Shown one piece after another: positions 8,871 through 19,300 of a stretch of DNA of 64,000 bases. Each line of letters opens with the position of its first letter. Within the stretch, counting starts at the first letter, position 1. The stretch is from NCBI RefSeq assembly GCF_002742335.1, contig NZ_MDGR01000007.1:1554501-1618500 (forward strand), given 5' to 3'. Source of the DNA: Reichenbachiella sp. 5M10. Lineage in GTDB: Bacteria > Bacteroidota > Bacteroidia > Cytophagales > Cyclobacteriaceae. The translations under genes were made by a program, and so were the position numbers. The notes beneath the pieces are model-generated. The model was not told the origin of the DNA. It made no database searches and saw only the letters and a program-made list of their open reading frames with translations.

Positions 8871-11800
8871 ATGAGTCAAGACGTAGTGGAAAATAATAGA
8901 ACGTCTTCCCAGCTAGGGACGAAACAGGCCAATCGGTTTTTCGAAGCGCTGAATGGAGATTATGTCAAGATTGATGAACGAAGTTTTGAAGAATTGCTCG
9001 TATACACCTCTCGTTTGTCTAGTCTCATCAATTACTATGGTCCAGACAATAAGGTCCAGGGAGATTGGTCTCATTTTTTTTCAGATGAAACAGTTATTTT
9101 ATCGAGCATTGTTTTGTCAGAGCCCAATCGTATAGAGAAAAAGTTCAAGAAGTATCTAAAGAAGGTAGCGCTCTTTCGTCAAGAGAAAAAAAAGAGCAAG
9201 TATTTTTCGAAATGCTGTGTGGAAGTGTATCAAATGGCACTTGATTTTGATCATTGGTATACAGGGTTGAAGAAAGTGGAAAGTTTTTCGCAGAGTAACT
9301 TGCTGATACGCGCCGAAATAGAAAGTGCGATCACCGTTAAGTTAGCGGACTCTATCCGAGAGTTTAAATCGATCGTTCAAAACCATGGAATTGATGAGGT
9401 CAATTTTGATCGATTTGGTTCCATATGGAAATTAGACGAGCCTTTGGAGGCCATTCGTTCCGATCATGACAGTGTGATGAATAGAGTGGAGGCGATATTT
9501 CAGAATTTTTACGAGACACTGTTGTATTTGCGTACCAAAACTCCAGAGTATTTGGAGCAATCGATGCAAAGTGATATTCATTACCCGGAAGTATCCTTGC
9601 ATTTGGCTTTCTTAAAGTTGTATGCCCATACACAAGACAATATCAACGCCTTGATTGATAAGCATGTAGATTTCTATTACAAAAAAATATTGCGGCAGTC
9701 CAAGCTGGGTCATCGATTGGATAAAACCTATCTACAGATCGAGTTGGACGCGGGTGCAGGCCCAACTATGATTCCTGCTGGCACGAGATTTTTTGGACTT
9801 GACCGTGAGTCGAGTGAAGATATCTACTATCGGTCACTTGAAAATCTACTCGCCAATAAGGTGAAGATAGCGAAGGTGTATTCAGTCTATATCAATAAGA
9901 TAGTAGAAAGGGAGACCTATGAAAAAGCACTAAAAATAAATGGCATCTTTTATTCGGATATGGCCTTGGATAAGGTTTTAAGCCCGTTGTCTGCAAAAAA
10001 GAGTAGTCATAGTACCTTGGCATTGTTTGGAGAGGACCAGGCGGAGAGAGGCAAGGAGGAAAAAACCATGGACAATGCCAGTGTTGGTTTTGCACTTAGC
10101 TCACCTGTCCTGCATTTGCAAGGAGGGGATAGAGAGGTAGAAGTGACCCTCTACTTTGAAGAGGACTCGTACCGTGCCATGATGCAGGTACTTCAGGAGT
10201 TGAGTCATCAGGCCGAGCAAGAAGTGGAAGAAGAGGAGAAATTGGAGAATTATTTTGTGAAAGTTTTTTCCGAATCATTTCGACTCTCACTGACCACTCA
10301 GACAGGTTGGTATCAGGTTGGACACTATGTGGTTCGAAAGAATCCTAAACAAAACAGCCTGACGTTTTTGTTTGATGTCAATAGCAGTGTGTCTGCAATA
10401 GTCTCGTATGATTCAGTATTGCATGAAGGAAATTTTGAAACTCATCTCCCTGTGATACGATTTGAACTTAACTCTGATTCATTTCTCTATGGTTACACAT
10501 TCATGTCGTTTCTCAAGCTTGAGAAAGTGCAAATAAACGTAGGGGTCTCTCGGCTAAAAAAGTTATTGCTATACAATAACATAGGCCAGTTGAGTCCAGA
10601 TTCTCCTTTTTTGCCTTTTGGACCGACTCCTCAAAAGGGGGCATATTTTGTAGTAGGCAACACCGAGGTCTTTGGTAAATCTCTTGAGGGACTCAGCTTG
10701 AATATTGAATGGTTTGGCTTGCCTCAAGCAGAGGGAGGCTTCAAGCATCACTATGATGCCTACAAAATAGGAGTGGATAATACGTCATTTGAGGTATCCG
10801 TGACTGTATTGGATAATGGTACTTGGAAGCCCGAAACGCACGTGGATCAACAGGTGATCAAGCTGTTTAGGTCAAAGGTTGGAGGCCCCTCAGATGACCC
10901 GGTAGCTGAGGATGCGTTGATCAACGAAACGATGATTGATGATATAGATCTAAAAAAAATAGCGCAATCACCTTCCAATCAGTTGATATCAGAGAAAATC
11001 TCCTTGTCAGCAACAACTCAACGAGGGTTTATGAAGCTTGAGTTAACCAACCCCGTGTATGGCTTTGCACATGATGTATACCAGTCGGTGCTTTCAGAGG
11101 CAATCATTGAGAATGCTAAGGGTGGTTTGCTCAAATCATCCAAAAAAATCGACATGCCTATGCAGCCTTATGCTCCGCAGGTAAAGTCAATATCGATGAA
11201 CTATCAATCGTCATCCGTTATTTCTCTGAAGGATTCTGCTGAGAATGTGGATGAAGAAAATGGACAGATATTCCATATTCATCCCTTTGGCTCCCAAAAG
11301 AAATACCCAAGCAATAAGAGCATTGACAACTATGTTGTCCCTCATTATGATTTTGAAGGTGCCGCTTATATTGGTTTGGAAGGTGTGAATCCTCCAGAAT
11401 CAGTGGCTATTCTTTTCGAGATGGTGGATGAGTATTCGGAATCTTCAGAAGAGGGGATCCCAGAGTTGGATTGGGATTATTTGGTGGATGATGAATGGAG
11501 GCCACTATCGACTTCTAGAATCCTGAGAGATGAAACCAGTAGTTTCTTAAAAACTGGTATTGTAGAACTGTCCTTGCCTGGGGATATTTCCAACAATAGT
11601 AAGGTGTTGGATGCCAACAAGTATTGGTTGAGAATCAGTGTGCGGAAAAACATCAACTCTGTGTCCGCACTTCGCACCTTGGCTACCAATGCCTTGGTCG
11701 TGACGCTGGACAATGCGGAAGAATTGCCTCGCAATTACCTGACCAAAAGGTTAGCAAAGCACTCTATTGATCGTACAGCGAATCACATCAATGGTGTCAG

Positions 11801-12593
11801 ATCTGTATTGCAACCTTTGCCGTCATTTGACGGGAGGGCTGCGGAATCACAGAGTCAGTTTTATACACGAGTAGGAGAGCGACTCAGACACAAGGGGAGG
11901 GCAATCACCACGTGGGATTATGAGCGAATCACGCTCGAAGAGTTTCCTGAGGTTGATCATGCTACCTGTTTGTCCAATATGAATTCGCAGAGTACCAATG
12001 TACCCGGAAGTGTACTCATGGTGGTGAGTCCTGTCAAAGAATTTTCTGCATCCAACACCGAGCCTATGGCGAGTACAGAGTTGTTGATGAAAATCAAAAA
12101 CAAACTGGTTGAATTTGGGTCTTCGTTTGTAAATGTCGAGGTACGCAACCCAACCTATGAGAGGATTAAAATCATCTGTGCGGTCAAGTTTACGGAGGGG
12201 CACAATCACGGGTACTATTTTCAAAAGCTAAATGAAGATATTAATAAATATCTGCGCGGCACACTGTTGTCACAAGTCAAGAAAATGGGGTTAGGTGGTT
12301 CCATTCATATTTCTGATATACTGAGCTATATACGTACCTTGTCTTACGTGGAGTTTGTTACCCGGTTTTCCATGATACAGGTAGCTCGAAACGTACAAGG
12401 GACATACGTCCTGGTAGATACAGCACGTGAAGGTAAGTCTATCGGGGCACTGAAGGCAACCAAGCCATGGTCTATATTGGTGCCTGCGCCTGAGCATCAG
12501 ATTTCTGTTTTGATAGATCACGAAGATCAAAGATCTAGGCAGGCGGGTATAGATTACCTACAATTGGGACAAGATTTTATCATTGAAGATTAA
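8871..12593 (+). CDS. Baseplate J/gp47-like protein (Pvc11-like), 1240 residues
   Basis: A very large cytoplasmic baseplate wedge protein. Its C-terminal third has the baseplate J signature, with a section reading SQFYTRVGERLRHKGRAITTWD followed by LEEFPEV and a GSVLMVVSPV strand, and then alternating strands to the stop. The N-terminal 700 residues are helical and then beta-rich without a family I can name beyond Afp11-type architecture; a Lys/Glu-rich segment occurs near residue 100. It forms the wedge that holds spike and sheath. At 1240 residues it is within the long range for Bacteroidota eCIS. The stop is 10 bases before the fibre-like gene. Confidence 0.9.
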   Translation: MSQDVVENNRTSSQLGTKQANRFFEALNGDYVKIDERSFEELLVYTSRLSSLINYYGPDNKVQGDWSHFFSDETVILSSIVLSEPNRIEKKFKKYLKKVALFRQEKKKSKYFSKCCVEVYQMALDFDHWYTGLKKVESFSQSNLLIRAEIESAITVKLADSIREFKSIVQNHGIDEVNFDRFGSIWKLDEPLEAIRSDHDSVMNRVEAIFQNFYETLLYLRTKTPEYLEQSMQSDIHYPEVSLHLAFLKLYAHTQDNINALIDKHVDFYYKKILRQSKLGHRLDKTYLQIELDAGAGPTMIPAGTRFFGLDRESSEDIYYRSLENLLANKVKIAKVYSVYINKIVERETYEKALKINGIFYSDMALDKVLSPLSAKKSSHSTLALFGEDQAERGKEEKTMDNASVGFALSSPVLHLQGGDREVEVTLYFEEDSYRAMMQVLQELSHQAEQEVEEEEKLENYFVKVFSESFRLSLTTQTGWYQVGHYVVRKNPKQNSLTFLFDVNSSVSAIVSYDSVLHEGNFETHLPVIRFELNSDSFLYGYTFMSFLKLEKVQINVGVSRLKKLLLYNNIGQLSPDSPFLPFGPTPQKGAYFVVGNTEVFGKSLEGLSLNIEWFGLPQAEGGFKHHYDAYKIGVDNTSFEVSVTVLDNGTWKPETHVDQQVIKLFRSKVGGPSDDPVAEDALINETMIDDIDLKKIAQSPSNQLISEKISLSATTQRGFMKLELTNPVYGFAHDVYQSVLSEAIIENAKGGLLKSSKKIDMPMQPYAPQVKSISMNYQSSSVISLKDSAENVDEENGQIFHIHPFGSQKKYPSNKSIDNYVVPHYDFEGAAYIGLEGVNPPESVAILFEMVDEYSESSEEGIPELDWDYLVDDEWRPLSTSRILRDETSSFLKTGIVELSLPGDISNNSKVLDANKYWLRISVRKNINSVSALRTLATNALVVTLDNAEELPRNYLTKRLAKHSIDRTANHINGVRSVLQPLPSFDGRAAESQSQFYTRVGERLRHKGRAITTWDYERITLEEFPEVDHATCLSNMNSQSTNVPGSVLMVVSPVKEFSASNTEPMASTELLMKIKNKLVEFGSSFVNVEVRNPTYERIKIICAVKFTEGHNHGYYFQKLNEDINKYLRGTLLSQVKKMGLGGSIHISDILSYIRTLSYVEFVTRFSMIQVARNVQGTYVLVDTAREGKSIGALKATKPWSILVPAPEHQISVLIDHEDQRSRQAGIDYLQLGQDFIIED

Positions 12594-12603
12594 TAGAATA
12601 TAA

Positions 12604-13350
12604 ATGTCATTACAGAATAGAGAGACATTAAGAAAATACTTTAAGAAAGGGAATTTGCCATCAGAGCAAAATTTCAACGATCTGATCGATTCTTTTCTCA
12701 ACAAAGTAGATGATGGAGTGTCCAAGTCGATCGATGATGGACTGATGCTCTCTCCCATTGGTGATTCAAAAAAGCTGATGAGTTTCTACCGTAGTATCGA
12801 AGAGAAAAGTGCCGCTTGGAGTATCGATATAGAGCGAGGAACCACCGACTTGCATATCAAGAACCATAGAGGACATGAGGTGTTGTCACTGCGTGAGAAT
12901 GGTCACGTAGGTATCAATGCCAAAAATGCCAAAACCACTCTAGAAGTAGGAGGGGTGATCGGTGCTCACGGACGAAAAGGGATAGCATACGATGGCAAAA
13001 TCCCAGGAGATGGCAACTGGCATCCTATGATCGAAAATTTGAGAGGCTGTCATGCCTTTGAGATTGTGGCAGGGATCGGAAAACAAAAGACGGGTAAATA
13101 TGCATTGGTTGTAGCTAGTGCTTTGACTACCTATGGTAAATCCAAGAGTAGAATAAAGATTTTGCAGGCTCACTACGGATCAAGGGGCAACAAGCTTCAA
13201 TTGAGGTGGAGAGGGGATATTTATGACCAACGCTTAGAAATCAGGTCACGCATCAACTATGGTGATGGGTTCAATATACAGTTTCATGTTTCAAAACTGT
13301 GGCATGACCCTTTGATGAATGAATGCTTGGATAATGAAGTAAAAAAATGA
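12604..13350 (+). CDS. Tail-fibre-like protein of eCIS
   Basis: A 248-residue protein with an N-terminal segment on the pattern GNLPSEQNFNDLIDSFLNKVDDG, which I associate with Bacteroidota phage-tail and adhesin-like proteins that have a trimeric stalk start. A middle part (about residues 78-120) is Gly-rich and repetitive (NGHVGINAKNAKTTLEVGG), as in fibre shafts, and the C-terminal 120 residues form a beta-rich head. No signal peptide. Its place between the two large baseplate genes suggests a short fibre mounted on the baseplate that could take part in target recognition. The function is inferred from composition and context. Confidence 0.65.
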   Translation: MSLQNRETLRKYFKKGNLPSEQNFNDLIDSFLNKVDDGVSKSIDDGLMLSPIGDSKKLMSFYRSIEEKSAAWSIDIERGTTDLHIKNHRGHEVLSLRENGHVGINAKNAKTTLEVGGVIGAHGRKGIAYDGKIPGDGNWHPMIENLRGCHAFEIVAGIGKQKTGKYALVVASALTTYGKSKSRIKILQAHYGSRGNKLQLRWRGDIYDQRLEIRSRINYGDGFNIQFHVSKLWHDPLMNECLDNEVKK

Positions 13351-13352
13351 TT

Positions 13353-13496
13353 ATGAATAATGAAGTAGAAGTTCAATTGACTGTAGAAGAGTTAAAGCTT
13401 GTCTTTAAGGCGCTTGGCAAACTGCCCTTTGAGGAAGTTTATGAGGTGATAGGAAAACTAAATGACCAAGTGAATTTATCAAATAGTAAAAAGTAA
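13353..13496 (+). CDS. 47-residue acidic microprotein in the eCIS operon
   Basis: An ATG 2 bases after the fibre-like gene opens a 47-codon frame ending TAA at 13494-13496. The product begins MNNEVEVQLTVEELKLVFKA, contains a predicted amphipathic helix pair and ends in NLSNSKK. It sits in the only gap between two tightly packed baseplate genes, so the spacing favours a real gene. I do not recognise a family; the helical pattern (LTVEELKLVFKALGKLPFEEVYEVIGKL) resembles small binding modules. No other evidence. Confidence 0.6.
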   Translation: MNNEVEVQLTVEELKLVFKALGKLPFEEVYEVIGKLNDQVNLSNSKK

Positions 13497-13504
13497 CCTA
13501 CCCA

Positions 13505-16354
13505 TTGGAAAAACCAGTTTACATCGAGACCAATTTACCCGAAAACAAAGGGTCGGATTTTTATTATCTTAGAGAAGAAGGTATTCGGATCGTTCAGAAT
13601 TTGACAGGTAAATTTTGGACAGATTACAACGAGCACGACCCTGGGGTTACTATCCTCGAGCAAGTTGCTTATGCATTGACCGAAGTAGCCTACAAGGCGC
13701 AAGTAGATATTGAAGACTTGTTGCACTCCTCGAGTGACGAAAAACAGTCTTTTTTTAGACCCGATCAAGTACTACCTGGCAATGCTTTGACTACCAATGA
13801 TTACAGGAAGATACTTTTTGACTCTGTGTTTGAGATAAAGAACGTGTGGATCTTTCCTATTTCTACGTCTGCCTCCAACATGACAGGGCTCTACAAAGTT
13901 CTCATCGACACAGAAGATCATATCAATACGGACGAGTTAAGAGAAGTCGCCAAAAGCAATACAATTAAAGCCTACAATTCGGTTAGGAATATTTGTGAAG
14001 ATATCGGTAGTATTGATATCGTGAAACATGTGGAGATTGGTTTGTCTGTCGATATTGAAATATCGGGAGCATATACCGTAGAGGAGGTCATGGCTAGAGT
14101 TTTCTTTGATGTCGATAACTTTTTGTGTCCAGAGATTAAATTTTATTCATTGGATGAACTTCTCGAAGAGGGGTATCAACTCAATGATGTTTTTAATGGT
14201 CCTTTGCTCAAACATGGATTCATAAAGTCTCAGGACTTGCCTAGCAAGACCAACAGAGTGCTGGTTTCAGAGGTCATGAAGCACATCATGCAGGTAGAGG
14301 GAGTGTCGAGTGTCAAAAATCTACGGTTTCTGATTGACAATGAGGAATACGATAACCATGTGTCGTTGGACGAAAAGGAGTTGCCTAGATTGAAGGTCTT
14401 GGAGACCAAAGGCCAACCTAATCATGCCATCAAAATCTATAAGGGGGATGTCCTGTATAGAAAACCAAATGCAGAAGAGGTCAACCGGCATATCAATGAA
14501 TTCAAATCTGCAGGTAGGAGAGTCTATCGTCTCAATGAAAAATCTATAGGTGCTCCTCCAGCGCAGCATGTAGACGTCAAATCCTACTACTCTCTACAAA
14601 ATCAGTTTCCTGCCGTCTATGGAATCGGGGAAGAAGGTGTGATTGGGAAACCAAGTATAAAGCGAAGGGCACAGGCCAATCAGCTGAAGGGCTACTTGTT
14701 GTTGTTTGAACAGGTCATTGCTAATTCTCTAGCTCAACTGGCTCATGTCAAGGATTTACTATCCTTTCATGGGAGTTTTGAACAGAGTTATTTTACGCAA
14801 GAGTTGAGTAGTGTACCCAATGTGGATCCTTTACTGAAAAAGAACCTCTCCAATCTTGGGGGCTCATCCGTAGTGTCTCCAAGTGATGACTTGACGACAG
14901 GTTATGAGCAGGGGCTGCCTCAGATTATGGCGATGAGCGAGGACAAATTTGATCGCATACAGCGTTTGTTGGATTACTTGTTGTCGTTGCATGGAGAGAC
15001 CTACAATACTTCCTTGAGGCAATTCAATTATTACTTTGATGATGAGGAGTTTGAGCAGTTTTTGAACAAGAACAAGTCGAATTTTCTCAAAGCGATTCCT
15101 TTTATCAACAGTGGGCGTTCAAAAGGCTACAACTATACCGAAGGTGCACTCCAGCAGGACAACGTTTCTGGACTGGAAGTCAAAGTCTCAATACTGCTCG
15201 GGTTGAATGCTTTTTTGGTGGGAGATGGAGATAAGCTCGTGTACAAGAAGCGATCTATGTTTTCAGTGTTTGATCAGCACAAGGCTACTTTGGAGGACGT
15301 ATCATTAGACGAAGATTTGGATAGAGTACTTTTTGTACCAAGTGATGTCGTAGAAGAGAGGTTTGAAATTGTGGATGATGAGGAAGTTGATCTATCCGAG
15401 GTTAAAGAAAAGGATCGTACCGAACTACTACAGCGTTCATTGTTTTTTGAGCAAAAAGTACTAACTCCTGAAGTGCTAGTTGATGGACTGGATATAGAGA
15501 ATTATCGAATAGGGACGATGAGTGATTCGGTCAAATCGATTACTGTGACATTTTATAGTAGCAAACACGATCAATGGCTAGTTCTTGGCAAATTTAGATC
15601 TTACAACAAAGCGGAGCAGTTTGTGATGGCTCAGCGAGAATTGATTCGTGACTTGAATATGTCCTGTGAGGGAATGCATCTAGTCGAGCATCTACTTTTG
15701 AGACCACATCATCAGGAAGAAAGTTTTGGGCTGTTTATTCTCAATGAAAGAGGAGAATACATGTTGGGTAGTCGTCAAACGTTTACTTTTCAAGACCGTA
15801 TCATGATGTCTGAAAAGATAGAACCCTACTTGAGAGATGTAGGCAATTATAGTGTGGAGATCAACAAGGATAGGGATTTTGAAATTCATTTTCAATCCAA
15901 GGAATTGGACATTACATTCGAGAGTATCTCTCCCGACCCTTCTGTAGAGAAAACTCACGCAGACCTAAATGCTTTGGTAGAATACCTCAATTCGGAACGA
16001 TCCAAAGGACGATGTTTTGATTATTTTGTCCGAAATACTGAAGAAAGTCCTCGAATTCCTGAAAACTTCTATTCTCATAGATTGAGTGTTTTATTTCCGA
16101 ACTGGACAGCTAGATTTTTGGATGATGAGTACCGAAGACTGGCTGAAGACACGATTAACAATGAAAAACCAGCCTCGGTAGATGCCAATGTGAGATGGTT
16201 AAATTTTGATGAATTTAGAGTGTTCGAAAATCTCTTGCTCGAATATTATGAGTTGAAAAATGAGGGGTTAGATTTTGCCTTTCAAAATGAGGCATATCGA
16301 CAAAATGTGGATCAACTGACCAATCTGCTTTTTCGGTTGGCAGGGGAGCAATAA
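13505..16354 (+). CDS. Baseplate component, Pvc12-like, 949 residues
   Basis: The start is a TTG at 13505, 8 bases after the microprotein stop; no in-frame ATG lies near, and the N-terminal sequence (EKPVYIETNLPENKGSDFYYL) is sensible from there. Residues 39-52 carry the motif TDYNEHDPGVTILE, found near the N-terminus of Afp12/Pvc12-type baseplate wedge proteins. The rest is a mixture of beta-rich and acidic loop segments, with a DEEVDLSEVKEK-type acidic stretch near residue 625. It should complete the wedge together with the 1240-residue J-like protein. Its stop is 3 bases before the next TTG start. Confidence 0.88.
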   Translation: MEKPVYIETNLPENKGSDFYYLREEGIRIVQNLTGKFWTDYNEHDPGVTILEQVAYALTEVAYKAQVDIEDLLHSSSDEKQSFFRPDQVLPGNALTTNDYRKILFDSVFEIKNVWIFPISTSASNMTGLYKVLIDTEDHINTDELREVAKSNTIKAYNSVRNICEDIGSIDIVKHVEIGLSVDIEISGAYTVEEVMARVFFDVDNFLCPEIKFYSLDELLEEGYQLNDVFNGPLLKHGFIKSQDLPSKTNRVLVSEVMKHIMQVEGVSSVKNLRFLIDNEEYDNHVSLDEKELPRLKVLETKGQPNHAIKIYKGDVLYRKPNAEEVNRHINEFKSAGRRVYRLNEKSIGAPPAQHVDVKSYYSLQNQFPAVYGIGEEGVIGKPSIKRRAQANQLKGYLLLFEQVIANSLAQLAHVKDLLSFHGSFEQSYFTQELSSVPNVDPLLKKNLSNLGGSSVVSPSDDLTTGYEQGLPQIMAMSEDKFDRIQRLLDYLLSLHGETYNTSLRQFNYYFDDEEFEQFLNKNKSNFLKAIPFINSGRSKGYNYTEGALQQDNVSGLEVKVSILLGLNAFLVGDGDKLVYKKRSMFSVFDQHKATLEDVSLDEDLDRVLFVPSDVVEERFEIVDDEEVDLSEVKEKDRTELLQRSLFFEQKVLTPEVLVDGLDIENYRIGTMSDSVKSITVTFYSSKHDQWLVLGKFRSYNKAEQFVMAQRELIRDLNMSCEGMHLVEHLLLRPHHQEESFGLFILNERGEYMLGSRQTFTFQDRIMMSEKIEPYLRDVGNYSVEINKDRDFEIHFQSKELDITFESISPDPSVEKTHADLNALVEYLNSERSKGRCFDYFVRNTEESPRIPENFYSHRLSVLFPNWTARFLDDEYRRLAEDTINNEKPASVDANVRWLNFDEFRVFENLLLEYYELKNEGLDFAFQNEAYRQNVDQLTNLLFRLAGEQ

Positions 16355-16357
16355 TCG

Positions 16358-19300
16358 TTGAAAGCGCGCGGCAATTATAGCAACAAAGTAAGGACACTTA
16401 GCTTTGAGATCGCAGGAGATGATCCTTCTGTCGCACAGGAACTGCTCAATCAGGTGGAGAATAAGATTAAATCCAGACTCGTCCATGTTATCGATGAAGT
16501 GTTTAGTCAGAAGTCTCATAGCCAGTTGATAGTCATGAACGAGTTGACCATTGATCTGGGAGTGGTCGGTGTAGACGAAATCGAAGAAGTGTTAGAGGAG
16601 AAGCTCAGGCAAGCGCTGGTTGTGTCCCTAGACGACTATCAAGCCAAAGAGAAGGTCAGTATAGCAAGGGTCAGTAGTCATGGGGTAGATACTGATACAA
16701 CCAAGGCATCTGAGACAAGAGAAGTGTATGATGTCCGTACCGCCAACTGGCAAGTGGTTTACTTGCAGACAGGAGTGATGCCATGGTGGGTGGAAGATGA
16801 AGTTGTCCTTGAGCTGAAGAGTTATTTCAAAAATTGGGTTCAAAGGGAGAACGTGAAGTTTGCTGATGTAGTCAGACGTTATGGTGCGACGGCACAAGTA
16901 CGCCAACGTTTGACGGCACTGCTTGGAGTACAATATGTCAGAGAAGCGCTCAGGGTCGGTACGCCTGAGTTTTGGGAGAAGGTGCCATCAAAAGATCAGG
17001 CTGTTTTTTTTGAGTGGCTTTTTCCTGAGGCGATCGTTGCATCGCGTACTTTGACACGTTTTGCGCAGCGTACATTCAAGATATTTAGATTGGGCTCGAC
17101 AGAGAGTCAATCCGAAAGAGAGGCTTTGATTCGTCGGTTGGCTCAAGTATACCTTGTCAATAGACCAGTATCTAGTGATATCATTCGGCAGCAGGCCGCC
17201 TTGTTGTTGACAGGTGGGGCGTTGCAAAGCCATGTTAGTATTAGTTTGCTTTTGCAAGGATTGAAAATAGAGGAATCACGAATTCTTGATCAGCCAGATA
17301 CGTTGAGCACAGAGGAGTTTAGAGATTTTGTGCAACTCGTAGAGGAGATGTGGAAAGGGAGTTCAGACAATCTGATGATTGAAGTGACAGAGGCAGTAGA
17401 GACTGAAGTGGTCAAAAAAACTGCTACAGCACCTCCAGTCAGTCACTCTCCGTCGAGGGAGGTGTTGATTTATTGGATGTGGGGGATTCTGCCTGAATAC
17501 GTACTGACAAATGAAGAGAGTATCGAGGAGTGGGTGCAAAGGATCTTGGGTGATGTGGTACAGTTTGCCGAATCAGTCAAGCCAGTAGTTGCGTTCATGG
17601 GCCTTCGAGAGATCGAGTTGGTCATGATTCGAATAGTACGTAGCAATGTACCTATGATTGAGGTCGAACAAATCATGGCTCCTGTACGATACGACGATGC
17701 ACTGATCTCAAACTGGAGAGAGGTGAGTTTTACGACTGCTTTGTACCAAGATCACGAGATCATGAAGTATGTCCTACAGGGGGTTCTTTCAAGAGATCAG
17801 GTGCCCTACCGGCCTCAAATGTCTGTGCGCGATTACCTATTGGAAATGGGTAGGAGTCATAGATCTGTTTTGGTTTCCCTTATTGATTTGCTCACTGAGT
17901 CGCAAGTGGTGAGACTCTACCGAATGATCCGTAGACTCATAGAGATTACAGAGGAAGGTATTCAGCTGAATGTAGATGAATTATTTGATCTATCGGATCG
18001 ACATAGCTATCTACAGGATTTGCCCGATTTTGCGACTGGAGTGGTTACACGTGAGAGACATGGGACACAACTGAAAGGGCAATCCAAGGATGCCCAGGAG
18101 AGGCTTGTCGGTCAAAAAGATGAAAAGAAACAGCATCAAGAAGCAAAGGAGGAGACTCAAGCTAAGGAGGAAGAATTAAGCCAACAGACAAGAGAGGGGA
18201 CTCAACCTAGAGAGGAGGGTGAGGAAGCACAGGATGAGAGCGTCAATGCACAAGAAGATGTTGATGGCAAAAAAAATATAGTCAGTGATGAGGGGGACCA
18301 AGAGTTAAGAGATGAAGTAGATAGATCGATTGAAAGAGACAATAAAGTTCAGAACGAAGAAGACATCTCTAAGCGAACGGACGAGGAAACTCAAGAGTCA
18401 AGGGGGCAAAAAGAGACTGTCAAAACAGGAGAAGTACCCCAAGAAGAGGGTGGCGATGAATTCACAAAAGAAAGAGATGAAGAGAAAGGAGAGGAGTTAG
18501 GAGAGAAGACAAGCGAGGAGGCGAGTGAACAGAGAGTTGAGGAGGGGAGTGATGAAGCGGAGACGAAACCAAAGGGAAGTGATCCGCAAGGACAGGACGA
18601 AGAAGGGGACAGGCTTACCGAGGAGGATGTTCGGTCGTCAATCGAAGAGGATGAAGATGTTGAGAAACAATTAGATAGAGCGAGGAGTAGTGCCGAAGAG
18701 GAAGAAGCAAAAATTGTAGAAAGTAAGGAGACAGCGGGGGAGCAAGACTATGATGACTCTCTAAGGTTGGGTAGTGAGGAAATGGATGTGGAAGATTTTG
18801 ATCTGTTTCAAGAGGAAGAGGTTGTGGACAGAGAGATTGAGAAAAAGGCACGTGGTGCTTTGGAAGCTTCTATTTTTCTTACCAGCGCGGGTATTGTGCT
18901 GCTAGGCCCATATTTGACTCGCCTCTTTGGACGTTTGGGGTTGCTGGATGAGCAAAAGAACCTCGTGGAGCCTAGGCATAAGCAGAAGGCGGTTGAGTTG
19001 ATGCATTATTTGGTGTTTGGGGTGGATGAGGTTGTCGAGCAGCACACGATTTTGTTCAAAATCCTGGCAGATATGCCTATTAGCCTGCCTACACCTGAGA
19101 AGATTTCATTGTCAGAGGAAGAACGGGAGATTTGCGACGGCTTGCTGGAGGCAGTTATTTCCAATTGGTCTATGCTCAAAGGTTCTACCATTGGCAATTT
19201 GCGGGGGTCGTTTTTGATTCGAGAGGCAAAGCTATTGTTGGACAAGTCCTCCTACGTTTTGCATGTGCAAGAAAAACCCTACGATATGTTGTTGGACAAA

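Noticed and set aside
18615-18851. Minus-strand frame opposite the charged tape-measure insert
   Set aside because: It is only the complement of Glu/Lys-rich codons and has no protein character.
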